DNA of 53,903 nucleotides, taken from positions 1-53,903 of the forward strand of contig NZ_JANQKD010000089.1 in the NCBI RefSeq assembly GCF_028281305.1, in the 5' to 3' direction. Under the pieces are notes generated by a model. The model did no database searches. It saw only the letters and a list, made by a program, of their open reading frames with translations, and was not told the DNA's origin. Positions 44,781 to 53,903 of this stretch are shown one piece after another (position 1 is the stretch's first letter; each line of letters starts with the position of its first letter). The position numbers were made by a program, and so were the translations under genes. Source of the stretch: Pelagibius sp. Its GTDB lineage: Bacteria > Pseudomonadota > Alphaproteobacteria > Kiloniellales > Kiloniellaceae.

Positions 44781-46346
44781 TCAGTCGGCCGTCTCGCCGC
44801 CCTTGGGCCGGCGGCGCAGCGCGGCGCGCAGCTCGCTACGGGACACGGCCCCCAGTGCGAAGGCAGCGGCGGCATAGACCGCAAGCCCTGCGGCCACCAG
44901 AACCACCAGCGCCAGCACCCGCTCGGAGAAACCGCCGCCCAGCCAGCCGGCGAGCAGGGTCTGCAGCCCCCAAAGGACGAGCGCCATGACGACGGCCGCG
45001 GCGGCGATACGCGGCAGGCGCCGGCGAAAGCGGTCATCCAGCGCCCAGAAGCCGCGCCGCCGGAGCGAGACCACCAGCAGCAGGGTGTTCAGCCAGGCCG
45101 CCAGCGCCGTCGCCAGCGCGATCCCGACATGGGCGAGGGTCAGGAACAGCAGCAGACTGAGCACGATGTTGGCGACCACCGAGACGACGGAGAAGCGGAA
45201 GGGCGTCACCGTGTCTTCGCGCGCGTAAAAGGCGGGCTGCAGGATCTTCACCAGCACGTAGGCCGGCAGGCCGCCGGCGAAGGCGGCCAGCGCGGCGGCG
45301 GTTGCGGCCGCGTCGTCGGGGCCGAAGGCGCCGTGCTGGAACAGCCCGCCGACGATGGCGCCGGGAATGACCAGCAGTGCGAGGGTCGCCGGCAGGGTCA
45401 GCAGCAGCGCGAATTCCAGGCCGCGGTTGAGGCTCTGCATCGCCGCGGCCTCGGCGCCGCCGCGCAGCTTGCGCGCCATGTCCGGCAGCAGGACGATGCC
45501 GATGGCGATGCCGATCAGCCCCAGGGGCAGCTGATAGACCCGGTCGGCGTAGTAGAGGTAGGAAAAGGCGCCTTCCTGCCAGCTGGCGATGGAGGAGCCG
45601 ACGAAGATGTTGATCTGCAGCGCGCCGGCGGAGAGCACCCCGGGCACCAGCAGCACCAGGAGGCGGCGCACCCCGGGGGTGAGGCGCGGGCGCGGCAGGC
45701 GCAGCGCCATGCCGGCGCGCGCGGCGGCCACCGCCAGGAAGATCATCTGCGCAGCCCCGGCCAGGCAGACCGTCCAGGCCATCAGATAGCCGGGCGCGCC
45801 TGTGAAGGGCAGCACCACGACCAGCGCCAGGATGAAAAGGATGTTCAGCAGGATCGGCGCGGCCGCGGCCGCCGCAAAGCGGTAGAGCGAATTGAGCACG
45901 CCGGAGAGCAGGGCCACGACCCCCATGAAAAGGAGATAGGGGAAGGTGATGCGCGACAGCTCCACGGCCAGGGCCAGCTTCTCCGGGTCCTGGGAGAAGC
46001 CGGAACCGATCACGTAGATGAACCACGGCATGCCGGCCATGGCCGCGGCGGAGAACACCAGGAGGCCGGTAATCAGCATCGAGAGCGCCTGCTCCGCAAA
46101 GCGCCGGGCGGCGGCCTCCCCCTCCTGCTCCAGGCGGCGGGCGAAGAGCGGCACGAAGGCGGCGTTGAAGGCACCCTCGGCGAAGAGCCGGCGGAACAGG
46201 TTGGGCAGGCGGAAGGCGGCGAAGAAGGCGTCGGCCACCGGGCTGGCGCCGACCACGTTGGCGATCAGAATATCGCGGAGAAAGCCGAGGACCCGGCTGA
46301 TGCCGGTGTAGCCCCCGACGGTCGCAACGGAACGAACAAGGCTCAT
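44781..46346 (-). CDS. murJ: Lipid II flippase MurJ
   Basis: This 521-aa integral membrane protein (about 14 hydrophobic segments) flips lipid II for peptidoglycan synthesis. The N-terminal GYTGISRVLGFLRDILIANVVGASPVADAFFAAFRLPNLFRRLFAEGAFNAAFVPLF is the MurJ hallmark, with Arg residues of the central cavity. It follows glnD on the same strand after 82 bp. Confidence 0.96.
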   Translation of the reverse strand: MSLVRSVATVGGYTGISRVLGFLRDILIANVVGASPVADAFFAAFRLPNLFRRLFAEGAFNAAFVPLFARRLEQEGEAAARRFAEQALSMLITGLLVFSAAAMAGMPWFIYVIGSGFSQDPEKLALAVELSRITFPYLLFMGVVALLSGVLNSLYRFAAAAAAPILLNILFILALVVVLPFTGAPGYLMAWTVCLAGAAQMIFLAVAAARAGMALRLPRPRLTPGVRRLLVLLVPGVLSAGALQINIFVGSSIASWQEGAFSYLYYADRVYQLPLGLIGIAIGIVLLPDMARKLRGGAEAAAMQSLNRGLEFALLLTLPATLALLVIPGAIVGGLFQHGAFGPDDAAATAAALAAFAGGLPAYVLVKILQPAFYAREDTVTPFRFSVVSVVANIVLSLLLFLTLAHVGIALATALAAWLNTLLLVVSLRRRGFWALDDRFRRRLPRIAAAAVVMALVLWGLQTLLAGWLGGGFSERVLALVVLVAAGLAVYAAAAFALGAVSRSELRAALRRRPKGGETAD

Positions 46347-46428
46347 GCCCGTCCCTTCTAGAGAATTGCGGCGGGCTTAGGAAGCCTTGGGGTCCCGGCG
46401 GGAGTAGGCTCCGGGGCTGTCCGGGAAC

Positions 46429-49410
46429 CTACTTTCGCGCTTCCTTGCCGGCTTTGACCGTTTTGGCGGGGAGCTTGGCGGCGGCCTTGGCCTTTGTCTT
46501 GGCCTCGGCGCCTTTCGCCGGCTTCTTTTCGGCCGGCTTCTTTTCTGCAGGCTTCCGGGCGAGGCTGCAGTCGCCGTCCTGCAAGGCGGCGATCAGCTTT
46601 TTCTCGATGTTGCGCAGCTTCACCTTGTTCTCGATCTTGCCGCCGAGGGCGTCCTGCACATAAAAGACGTCGACCGCCCGCTCGCCGAAGGTGGCGATGC
46701 GCGCCGACTTGATGATCAGGTTGAGGCGGGTGAGCGCCTGGGTCACCTGATACAGCAGCCCGGGCCGGTCGCGCCCGTTCACCTCGACCACGGTGTGGTT
46801 GCGGCTCGCCTTGTTGTCGATCAGCACCTGGGGCGAGACCTTGAACACCCTGAGGCGGCTGGGAATGGGCGACTTCTGCGCCTCCAGTTCCTGCAGCGGC
46901 TTCATCCGCCCGGCAAGACTCTGCTCGATCGCCGCCGAGAGGCGCGCCAGCTTGCCCGGCTGGTCGAAGGGGCCGCCGGTGGCGTCCTCCACATAAAAGG
47001 AGTCCAGCGCCATGCCGTTGCGCAGGGTGAAGATCCGCGCTGCGGTGATGGAGGCGCCGGCGACGGCCATGGCCCCGGCGATGCGGCTGAAAAGCCCGGG
47101 GTGGTCGGCGGCATAGACCGTCACCTCCGTTGCTTCGCGGTAGCGGTCGACCCGGGTGTCGATAGTCAGCGGCCGCCCGCTCTGGTCGGCCTCGCGCAGC
47201 AGGCTGGCGTGGCGCATGTGCGTGTCGGCGTCCAGGCCGGTCCAATAGGGCGGATAGCCGCGGCGCAGATGGGCGGTGATCGCCTTGGCGCTCCAGCCGG
47301 CCTGCTGCAGCCGCTCGCGCAGCCCGGCCTTGGCCGCCTTGACCCGCGCGTCGCGGCTGTCGGCGGCCAGCCCGCCGGACAGCAGGGCCTCGGTTCCCCA
47401 GTAGAGGTCGCGCAGCAGCGCCGCCTTCCAGGCCGTCCAGACCCCCGGACCGACGGCACGGATGTCGGCCACGGTGAGAACCAGCAGCAGGCGCAGGCGC
47501 TCCGGCGACTGCACCAGGTCGGCGAAGTCCTGCAGGGTCTTGGGGTCGTTGATGTCGCGCTTGAACGCGGTATCGCTCATCGCCAGGTGGTGCAGCACCA
47601 GCCAGGCCACGGTCTCGGTCTCCGCCTCGCTGAAACCGAAGCGCGGGCAGACCTTCTCGGCCACCTTCGCGCCGAGGACGGAGTGATCGCCCTGGCGGCC
47701 CTTGGCGATGTCGTGCAGCAGCACCGCCATGAAGAGCACGCGCCGGGACAGCACCTTGTGCACCACGTCGCTGGCAATCGGCGCCTCGGTGGCCAGCCGC
47801 CCCTCCTCGATGGCATGCAGCACGCCGATGGCAAAGATGGTGTGCTCATCCACCGTGTAGTGGTGGTACATGTTGTACTGCATCTGCGCGACGACGCGCC
47901 CGAAGTCCGGCAGGAAACGCCCGAAGACCCCGGCTTCGTTGAGGCGCCTGAGCGTCGTCTCCGGGTCGTGCTTGGAGGTCAGCATCTCCATGAAGAGCTC
48001 GTTCGCGCGCTCATCGGCGTGCAGCGCCTTGTTCACCCGCTTCAGGTTGCGGGTGATCCAGCGCAGCGCATCGGGGTGGATATCCAGTTCATGTTTCTGG
48101 GCGACCCGGAAGATGCGCAGCATCTCCACCGGGTCCTCGGCGAAGACTTCGCCGGAGGGGACGCTGAGGCGGTCGCCCTCCAGCGCGAAGCCCTCGACCT
48201 TGCGGCGGCGGCGCAGGCTGGGCAGGCGAAAGCGCGAACGCCGGTCGTGCTCGGCCTCGATGGCCGAGCAGAAGATCCGTGTCAGGTCGCCCACCTCCTT
48301 GGCGACCAGGAAGTAGCGCTTCATGAAGCGCTCGACATCCATCAGCCCGGCGTGGGCGGTGAAGCCCATCAGCGGCGCGAGCTGCTTCTGCATGTCGAAG
48401 GTCAGGCGCTCCTCGGCGCGGCCGGAGCTGTAGTGCATGTAGCAGCGCAGCGTCCAAAGATAGTTCTGCGCCTTTTCGAAGCGCCGCACCTCGGCCGCGG
48501 TAAAGACCTTGCGCTCCACAAGCTTGGCGATGTCGTCGACGTTGTAGAGATACTTTGCGATCCAGAACAGCGTGTGCAGGTCGCGCAGCCCGCCCTTGCC
48601 TTCCTTGATGTTGGGCTCCAGCGTGTAGCGCGAGCCGCCGAAACGCCTGTGGCGGCCGGACCGTTCCTTTAGCTTGGCCTCGATGAATTTGGCCCCGCCG
48701 CCGTTCTGCACGTCCTTTGCGAAACGCCGGCGCAGTTCGCGGTAGAGCTCCTGATCGCCCCACAGCCAGCGCGCCTCCAGCAGCGCCGTGCAGATCGTGA
48801 TGTCGTCCTTGGCAAGGCGCAGGCATTCGCGCACCGAGCGGGTCGCATGGCCGACCTTGAAGCCGAGGTCCCAGAGAAGATAGAGCATCTCCTCGACCAC
48901 CTGCTCGCTGCGCGGGGTCAGCTTGTAGGGCAGCAGGAACAGCAGATCGATGTCGGAGTGCGGCGCCAGTTCGCCGCGGCCGTAGCCGCCGAGCGCGACC
49001 AGGCAGAGACGCTCGCCGGTGGAGGGGTTGGCCAGGGGGTAGAGCCGCTGGCCGACGTGGTCGTAGATCACGCGCAGGACCTGGTCGACCAGATAGGACT
49101 CGGCACGCACCGTCGCCGTGCCCGAGGCACCGGCCTCCAGCCGCCGGCGCACCTCGGCCCGGCCGTCCTTCAGCGCCTGTTTCAGAAGGTCGAGCACCGC
49201 GGCCCGCAGGGCCGGGCCCGGAGCCTGCCGCTCCGCCAGGTCGTCGATCGCCGCCAGCAAGCGGCGGCGGGAGACGATGGCGCGGCGGTCCTCGACCCGC
49301 AGATCGTCCTCGAACCCCCCCTCTTCGAGGCCCGGGCCCGAGGCTTTCGGCGCTGTCTTGCCCGGCTTTGCGGCCTTTCCGGGCACGGTTATGTCAAGGC
49401 TTGCAGGCAT
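46429..49410 (-). CDS. glnD: Bifunctional uridylyltransferase/uridylyl-removing enzyme GlnD
   Basis: GlnD (993 aa) uridylylates and de-uridylylates PII proteins in response to glutamine. A nucleotidyltransferase domain has GGYGRGELAPHSDIDLLF at about 145. An HD domain has LHDIAKGRQGDHS near 565, and two ACT domains fill the last 250 residues. It is longer than E. coli GlnD (890 aa); the extra is an N-terminal tail and a C-terminal Lys-Pro-Ala-Glu-Lys repeat tail. AAGGA precedes the ATG at 49410. Confidence 0.95.
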   Translation of the reverse strand: MPASLDITVPGKAAKPGKTAPKASGPGLEEGGFEDDLRVEDRRAIVSRRRLLAAIDDLAERQAPGPALRAAVLDLLKQALKDGRAEVRRRLEAGASGTATVRAESYLVDQVLRVIYDHVGQRLYPLANPSTGERLCLVALGGYGRGELAPHSDIDLLFLLPYKLTPRSEQVVEEMLYLLWDLGFKVGHATRSVRECLRLAKDDITICTALLEARWLWGDQELYRELRRRFAKDVQNGGGAKFIEAKLKERSGRHRRFGGSRYTLEPNIKEGKGGLRDLHTLFWIAKYLYNVDDIAKLVERKVFTAAEVRRFEKAQNYLWTLRCYMHYSSGRAEERLTFDMQKQLAPLMGFTAHAGLMDVERFMKRYFLVAKEVGDLTRIFCSAIEAEHDRRSRFRLPSLRRRRKVEGFALEGDRLSVPSGEVFAEDPVEMLRIFRVAQKHELDIHPDALRWITRNLKRVNKALHADERANELFMEMLTSKHDPETTLRRLNEAGVFGRFLPDFGRVVAQMQYNMYHHYTVDEHTIFAIGVLHAIEEGRLATEAPIASDVVHKVLSRRVLFMAVLLHDIAKGRQGDHSVLGAKVAEKVCPRFGFSEAETETVAWLVLHHLAMSDTAFKRDINDPKTLQDFADLVQSPERLRLLLVLTVADIRAVGPGVWTAWKAALLRDLYWGTEALLSGGLAADSRDARVKAAKAGLRERLQQAGWSAKAITAHLRRGYPPYWTGLDADTHMRHASLLREADQSGRPLTIDTRVDRYREATEVTVYAADHPGLFSRIAGAMAVAGASITAARIFTLRNGMALDSFYVEDATGGPFDQPGKLARLSAAIEQSLAGRMKPLQELEAQKSPIPSRLRVFKVSPQVLIDNKASRNHTVVEVNGRDRPGLLYQVTQALTRLNLIIKSARIATFGERAVDVFYVQDALGGKIENKVKLRNIEKKLIAALQDGDCSLARKPAEKKPAEKKPAKGAEAKTKAKAAAKLPAKTVKAGKEARK

Positions 49411-49520
49411 GCTATCCTTCACATCGCCTTTTGCGGCGGCCCTGTCCAGTCCCTGGGTCTGATTCACCGGCCCGAGCCCCGGCCCCATCCCGAAGAGAAC
49501 AGAGGGCCAAGAGCGAGAGT

Positions 49521-50018
49521 ATGGCACGAATCCTTGGCACGGTCCTAAAGACCGTCTGTGTACTGGCGATCCTCGGCGCCTGCGCCAGCCCGGTCGAGCC
49601 GCCGCTGATGCGCGCCAGCGCGAGCGCCGAGGCCGAGACGCTGAAGCTCCGGGTTGACGACATTCCGCCGGGGCGCCAAATCCTGGCGCTGGTGCTGGTC
49701 GACCCCCAGGGCGGCGAAACCCCGGCCCGCGACCGCGAGGTCGTCACCCGCCAGACCGGCAGCGGCGGCGCCGCCGGCCCCGGCATCGGGGTGGGCGCCA
49801 CCGGCGGGTCCTCCAGCGGCATCAGGCCGTACATCTCCCTCGGTTACCTCTTCCGCGGCAGCCGCGAAGAACGGCGCAGCCAGTATCTGACGGCCGAGAT
49901 TCCCGTGGCCGAGCCGGAGCGTTACCGCAGCGGCTACCGCGACTGGCGTATCGAGGTGCGCTACCGCGACCCGGAAGGCCGCGACGGCCTGCTCACCCTG
50001 GCGGCACCGCCGCTTTAG
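49521..50018 (+). CDS. Small putative lipoprotein of unknown function
   Basis: This 165-aa protein has a lipoprotein signal peptide with lipobox LGAC (Cys21) after a hydrophobic run. The mature part is beta-rich-looking with a Gly-rich loop (about 75-98) and no motif I recognise. It is divergent from glnD and converges on mutS with a 4-bp overlap of the ends. Membrane anchoring is well supported; function is not. Confidence 0.75.
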   Translation: MARILGTVLKTVCVLAILGACASPVEPPLMRASASAEAETLKLRVDDIPPGRQILALVLVDPQGGETPARDREVVTRQTGSGGAAGPGIGVGATGGSSSGIRPYISLGYLFRGSREERRSQYLTAEIPVAEPERYRSGYRDWRIEVRYRDPEGRDGLLTLAAPPL

Positions 50019-52813
50019 GACTCGTCCGGGTCCGACAGCTCCTTCAGGCGATAGATCAGCTCCAGCGCCTCCCGCGGACTGAGGCTGTCCGGCTCGACCT
50101 CCGACAGCGCCGTTTCGACGGGGGAGGGCTCGGGCCCGGCGGCCGGCTGGCTGAGCGTCGCCGCGAAGAGCGGCAAATCGTCGGCCAGGCGCGAAAGCGC
50201 ACCGGCCTGCTCGCCCTGCTCCAGGGTCGCCAGGACCGCCTCGGCCCGGTCGATGGCCGCCTTGGGCAGGCCAGCCAGCTTGCCGACATGGATCCCGTAG
50301 GACCGGTCGGCAGCCCCGGCCACCACCTCGTGCAGAAACACCACGTCGTCCTGCCACTCCTTCACCCGCATGGCATGGCAGGAGAGGGAGTCCAGTTTCG
50401 CGGCCAGCGCGGTCAGCTCGTGGTAGTGGGTGGCGAAGAGGGCGCGGCAGCGGTTCACCTGATCCAGGTGTTCGATGCAGGCCCAGGCGATGGAGAGTCC
50501 GTCGAAGGTGGCCGTGCCGCGGCCGATCTCGTCCAGGATCACCAGCGCGCGCGGCCCCGCCTGATTGAGGATGGCGGCGGTTTCCACCATCTCCACCATG
50601 AAGGTCGAGCGGCCCCGGGCCAGATCGTCGGCGGCCCCGACGCGGCTGAACAGGCGGTCGACCAGCCCGATGTGGGCGGCGGCGGCGGGCACATAGCTGC
50701 CCATCTGGGCGAGCACGGCGATCAGCGCGTTCTGGCGCAGGAAGGTGCTCTTGCCCGCCATGTTGGGGCCGGTGATCAGCCAGATGCGGCCGACACCCGA
50801 GTCGGGATCGGGGTCGTCCTCAAGGCGGCAGTCGTTGGCGACGAAGCCGCCTTCCTGCGCGCTCGCCAGCGCGGCCTCCACCACCGGGTGGCGCCCCTCG
50901 CGGATGTCGAAGGCCGCGCTGTCGTCGATGCGCGGGCGGCACCAGCGCTGTTCCACCGCCAGCTCGGCGAGGCCGGCGGCAACATCCAGTGCCGCCAGCA
51001 CCCGGGCGCTGCGCGCAACGGCTTCGGCCTGGCCCAGAACCTCGGTCACCAGGCGCTGAAAGATCTCCAGCTCCAGCGCCAGGGCGCGCTCCGCCGCCGA
51101 GGCGATCTTCTGTTCCAGCTCGGACAGCTCCACCGTGGTGAAGCGCATGGCCGAGGCGAGGGTCTGGCGATGGATGAAAGGTCCCTCGGCGCCGGTCCTG
51201 ATCTTGCCGGCGTGGGTCGGCGTCACCTCGATGAAGTAGCCGAGCACGTTGTTGTGTTTGACCTTGAGGCTGGGCACGCCGGCCTCTTCGGCGTAGCGGC
51301 TCTGCAGCCCGGCCATCAGCTTGCGGCTGTCGTCGCGCAGGCTGCGCAGTTCGTCGAGAGCGGCGTCGTAGCCGGCGGCGATGCAGCCGCCGTCGCGGGC
51401 CTGAAACGGCGGTTCCGCCGCCAGGGACGCGTCCAGGGACGCAACGAGGTCCGCATGGGCGCCGAGACTTTCCAGATCGCCCGCCGCCAGGCTCGGCGGC
51501 GCAAGACCGGCGCGGGCGACGATGAGCCGCGCCAGATCCCCCGCCACAGAGAGGGCACCACGCACGGCGGCGAGGTCGCGCGGCCCGCCGCGCCCGAGAC
51601 TGAGGCGGGAGAGGGCCCGCTCAATGTCCGGGCAACGCCGCAGCGCCGCCCGCAGGTCGGCCCGCAGCCCGCCGTCTTCGATGAGCCAGGCAAGCTGGTC
51701 GTGGCGCGCGGCGATGGCCGCCGGATCGGTCAGCGGTGCGGCAAGACGGGTCGCCAGCAGCCGGGCCCCGGCGCCGGTGACGCTGCGGTCGATGGTGGCG
51801 AGCAAAGTGCCGTCGCGCCCGCCGGAGAGGGACTCGGTCAGTTCCAGGTTGCGCCGCGTGGCGGCGTCGATCTCCATCACCGCGCCCCCGGCCAGCCGCC
51901 GCGGCGGCTGCAGGCGGGGCATCTTCCCTTTCTGGGTAAGCGCCAGGTAATCGATCAGCGCGCCCGCCGCGGCCAGTTCGGCGCGGCCGAAGGTGCCGAA
52001 GGCGTCGAGGGCCTTGACCTGAAAGACCTCCTCCAGACGGCGGCGGGCGTTGCCGCTGTCGAAGCGGGGGGCCGGCAGCGGGCTCAGCCGCTCCCGCAGG
52101 TCGGCCAGGACCTCCGCGGCGGCAGGCTGGGCCAGCAGGCTTTCCGGCAGGATGATCTCGCCGGGATCGAGGCGCGCCAGTGCCGCCGCCATATCCCCGG
52201 TGCCAAGCGCCTGGGTCTGGAAGTCGCCGGTCGAGATGTCGAGCCAGGCCAGCGCCAGTCCGCCGCCGGCGCTCGCCAGCGCGGCCAGGTAGTTGTGGGC
52301 GCGCGCGTCCAGCAACGCGTCTTCGGTGAGGGTGCCCGGCGTGACGATGCGCACCACCGCCCGGCGCACCACCGACTTGCTGCCGCGCTTCTTGGCCTCC
52401 GCCGGGTCCTCCGTCTGTTCGCAGACCGCGACCTTGAAGCCCTTGCGGATCAGGCGCGCGAGATAGCCGTCCGCGGAGTGCACCGGCACGCCGCACATGG
52501 GAATGTCGGTGCCCTGGTGCTGGCCGCGTTTGGTCAGCGCGATGTCCAGGGCTGCGGAAGCCTGTTGCGCGTCCTCGAAGAACAGTTCGTAGAAATCCCC
52601 CATGCGATAGAACAGCAGGACGCCCGGATGCTCAGCCTTGATCTCCAGGTATTGGGCCATCATCGGAGTTACGGCAGCCGCCTTGGCGGGCTGGGCCGAG
52701 CGGGTCGCCTGGACCGCCGGGGCAGGCTGGGCCGCAGCGGTCTGCGGATCCTGGTCCTGCTGGTTCTGGTCCTGCTGGTTCTGGTCCTGCTGGGGGGCGG
52801 GTTTTGCGGTCAT
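50015..52813 (-). CDS. mutS: DNA mismatch repair protein MutS
   Basis: This 932-aa protein recognises mismatches. The mismatch-binding Phe-x-Glu motif is in [14 protein letters not shown] at about 73. Walker [12 protein letters not shown] lies near 685, with Walker [16 protein letters not shown] and [12 protein letters not shown] after it. The N-terminal 45 residues are a Gln/Asp/Asn-rich repeat and Pro/Ala linker not present in E. coli MutS. Start ATG at 52813. Confidence 0.96.
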   Translation of the reverse strand: MTAKPAPQQDQNQQDQNQQDQDPQTAAAQPAPAVQATRSAQPAKAAAVTPMMAQYLEIKAEHPGVLLFYRMGDFYELFFEDAQQASAALDIALTKRGQHQGTDIPMCGVPVHSADGYLARLIRKGFKVAVCEQTEDPAEAKKRGSKSVVRRAVVRIVTPGTLTEDALLDARAHNYLAALASAGGGLALAWLDISTGDFQTQALGTGDMAAALARLDPGEIILPESLLAQPAAAEVLADLRERLSPLPAPRFDSGNARRRLEEVFQVKALDAFGTFGRAELAAAGALIDYLALTQKGKMPRLQPPRRLAGGAVMEIDAATRRNLELTESLSGGRDGTLLATIDRSVTGAGARLLATRLAAPLTDPAAIAARHDQLAWLIEDGGLRADLRAALRRCPDIERALSRLSLGRGGPRDLAAVRGALSVAGDLARLIVARAGLAPPSLAAGDLESLGAHADLVASLDASLAAEPPFQARDGGCIAAGYDAALDELRSLRDDSRKLMAGLQSRYAEEAGVPSLKVKHNNVLGYFIEVTPTHAGKIRTGAEGPFIHRQTLASAMRFTTVELSELEQKIASAAERALALELEIFQRLVTEVLGQAEAVARSARVLAALDVAAGLAELAVEQRWCRPRIDDSAAFDIREGRHPVVEAALASAQEGGFVANDCRLEDDPDPDSGVGRIWLITGPNMAGKSTFLRQNALIAVLAQMGSYVPAAAAHIGLVDRLFSRVGAADDLARGRSTFMVEMVETAAILNQAGPRALVILDEIGRGTATFDGLSIAWACIEHLDQVNRCRALFATHYHELTALAAKLDSLSCHAMRVKEWQDDVVFLHEVVAGAADRSYGIHVGKLAGLPKAAIDRAEAVLATLEQGEQAGALSRLADDLPLFAATLSQPAAGPEPSPVETALSEVEPDSLSPREALELIYRLKELSDPDES
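52751..52795. repeat. 15-bp tandem repeat, 3 units, at the mutS start
   Basis: CTGGTCCTGCTGGTT occurs twice in a row and once with a changed end, encoding Asn-Gln-Gln-Asp-Gln-type pentapeptides in frame. Confidence 0.85.
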
Positions 52814-52958
52814 CGATCCAAGACGCGAATGCGGGCGCGCAGGTTATCACAGGCGACCCGACCGGGGGCAAGCCGGGCGATCGGGCGCGGCAGCAAATGA
52901 ACCACGGGTCTGGGCAAGCCGCGCCGCAGCGGTCAAAATGGGAAAAAGGGAGAACGGA

Positions 52959-53474
52959 ATGCAGGACCGGAGTTCAGAGAGCGGCGTCTTCGCCGCCGGC
53001 CAGCCCGTCGAGGTGGTCGGACGCTTTTCCCAACGCGTCGCCTTTACCGAAGCGGTCGAGGCGCTGCTGGCGGAGGGCTTTGCCCGCGACGATCTTTCCG
53101 TGCTCGATACCCACGAATCGCTCAGCGCCAGCGGCTCGCCCGGGGAGGCCTGGCAGGAGTCCCTCGCCGGTCTCGTCGGCGAAATCAACTACGTCGGCCC
53201 GCTGACCGCTGCCGGCCTGATCGCCATTGCGACCGGCCCGGTGGGCGCGGCGGTGGCCGGCGCGCTGGCCGCCGGCACCAGCGTCGCCGCCGTGGTGGAG
53301 CTGCTGGAGAAACTCCGCGCCACCCCCCATACCGAGGCTTTCGCCCGCGCCCTGGAGGCCGGGGCGATCCTGCTGTGGGTGCGGGTCGCAGATCCGGCCG
53401 CGGCGGAGCGGGCGGAGGAAATCCTCAGCAAGGCCGGAGGCGCCGACGTCCACCGTCATGTGCGAACGCAGTGA
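52959..53474 (+). CDS. Putative general-stress-type protein with glycine-rich hydrophobic segment
   Basis: This 171-aa protein begins MQDRSSESGVFAAGQPVEVVGRF. The first part resembles the YflT/GSP17M-like alpha-beta module (AFTEAVEALLAEGFARDDLSVL). A Gly/Ala hydrophobic stretch (LTAAGLIAIATGPVGAAVAGALAAGTSVAAVVELL, about 88-122) follows, then a second alpha-beta part ending DVHRHVRTQ. AAGGGAG seven bases upstream fixes the start. Similar proteins are often stress-induced; this assignment is weak. Confidence 0.65.
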   Translation: MQDRSSESGVFAAGQPVEVVGRFSQRVAFTEAVEALLAEGFARDDLSVLDTHESLSASGSPGEAWQESLAGLVGEINYVGPLTAAGLIAIATGPVGAAVAGALAAGTSVAAVVELLEKLRATPHTEAFARALEAGAILLWVRVADPAAAERAEEILSKAGGADVHRHVRTQ

Positions 53475-53704
53475 GGGTCAGGCCGCGTCGCGCCCAGTCG
53501 TAAGCCCGGGTCCTCAGCCCCGGTCCTTTGCCATGATCTTTGACGCTTGCAGGACGTCTCTCTAAGATTTCCGGAAAAACAAGGCCCTAAGCCAACTGTG
53601 CCGAGGGAAAGCGGAGGGTCCGCCGCTCCGCCCCAGGGTACCCCGGCGTTTTGGGCGAGACCGTAATGCAGGCGCCCGAGACACGTGCCCAAGGGGAGGA
53701 CAGC
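53475..53704. other. Intergenic region before the malic enzyme gene
   Basis: This 230-base spacer shows no gene. GGGGAGG at about 53692-53698 is the malic enzyme ribosome site. I see no clear promoter. Confidence 0.4.
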
Positions 53705-53903
53705 ATGGACAGAACCCGCATCACCGAAGAAGAGGCGCTGGATCTGCATGCCTCCGGCCGGCCCGGCAAGTTCGAGATCCAGGCCACCAAGCCGCTGACC
53801 ACCCAGCGCGACCTCTCGCTGGCCTACTCCCCCGGCGTCGCCGTCCCCTGCCTGAAGATCGCCGCCGACGAGGCCAAGGCCTACGACTACACCGCCAAGG
53901 GCA
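53705..53903 (+). CDS. NADP-type malic enzyme, 5' end only
   Basis: The window ends after 66 codons. [25 protein letters not shown] at the start, then [21 protein letters not shown], matches the N terminus of large bacterial malic enzymes (MaeB type), which decarboxylate malate to pyruvate. GGGGAGG six bases upstream supports the ATG. The usual C-terminal phosphotransacetylase-like domain cannot be checked. Confidence 0.88.
   Translation, partial: MDRTRITEEEALDLHASGRPGKFEIQATKPLTTQRDLSLAYSPGVAVPCLKIAADEAKAYDYTAKG

Noticed and set aside
1..53903. CRISPR array, tRNA, rRNA, insertion sequence or phage genes
   Set aside because: I looked for spaced direct repeats, T-loop-like sequences, transposase motifs and terminal inverted repeats and saw none. 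The tandem repeats found have no spacers. A covariance-model search would be the proper test for small RNAs.

Overview
The window is about 54 kb of GC-rich DNA (my estimate is 65-70% GC) from an alphaproteobacterium, most likely Rhodospirillales or a close order. Evidence for this is a Fur-family Irr regulator with the HHH motif, a MucR/Ros regulator, an irr-fabA-fabB-fabI neighbourhood, and the gene orders tsaB-rimI-mucR-fur-olsB-olsA-miaB-phoH-ybeY-corC-lnt-(XRE)-metK-trmB-rimP-nusA-ylxR-infB-rbfA-truB-rpsO-pnp and mutS-glnD-murJ-trpS. I saw no rRNA, tRNA, CRISPR array, insertion sequence or prophage. It is almost entirely chromosomal core with small accessory patches.

Layout. 1-2.0 kb: a truncated D-2-hydroxyacid dehydrogenase, an exported SH3-domain protein and a pair of inverted hairpin repeats. 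2.0-5.4 kb: a minus-strand oxidative-stress/iron module (irr, rubrerythrin, an HdrD/GlpC-like Fe-S protein, DUF3501) with a near-perfect iron-control-element palindrome just upstream of a strong promoter. 5.6-8.6 kb: fabA-fabB-fabI for unsaturated fatty acids. 8.6-14.4 kb: accessory genes (an ATP-grasp protein, a 1143-aa SAM/cyclase/ATPase/TPR signalling protein, a glycerophosphodiesterase). 14.4-38.0 kb: a long minus-strand block covering RNA decay (pnp), translation and ribosome biogenesis (rpsO, truB, rbfA, infB, ylxR, nusA, rimP), tRNA modification (trmB, miaB, tsaB), metK, the envelope (lnt, corC, olsA, olsB) and regulators (an XRE protein, fur, mucR). 38.1-42.0 kb: a VanX/DdpX dipeptidase, a RutE-like nitroreductase, a polysaccharide deacetylase and a Bax/FlgJ-like glucosaminidase. 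42.0-53.9 kb: nfu, a universal stress protein, trpS, murJ, glnD, a small lipoprotein, mutS, a putative stress protein and the start of a malic enzyme gene.

The most unusual features lie inside otherwise ordinary genes. Many gene ends carry short in-frame tandem repeats of 12, 15 or 18 bp (nusA, ybeY, tsaB, rbfA, mutS, uspA, glnD, lnt, and just before ddpX). In nusA an amber stop falls inside the repeat, and the same repeat continues in frame to a second stop. The 3' end of lnt plus the promoter of the neighbouring XRE regulator form a roughly 360-bp low-GC patch. MucR lacks two of the usual zinc ligands. The Irr box/rubrerythrin/Fe-S/DUF3501 module is the best candidate for an under-described functional system.
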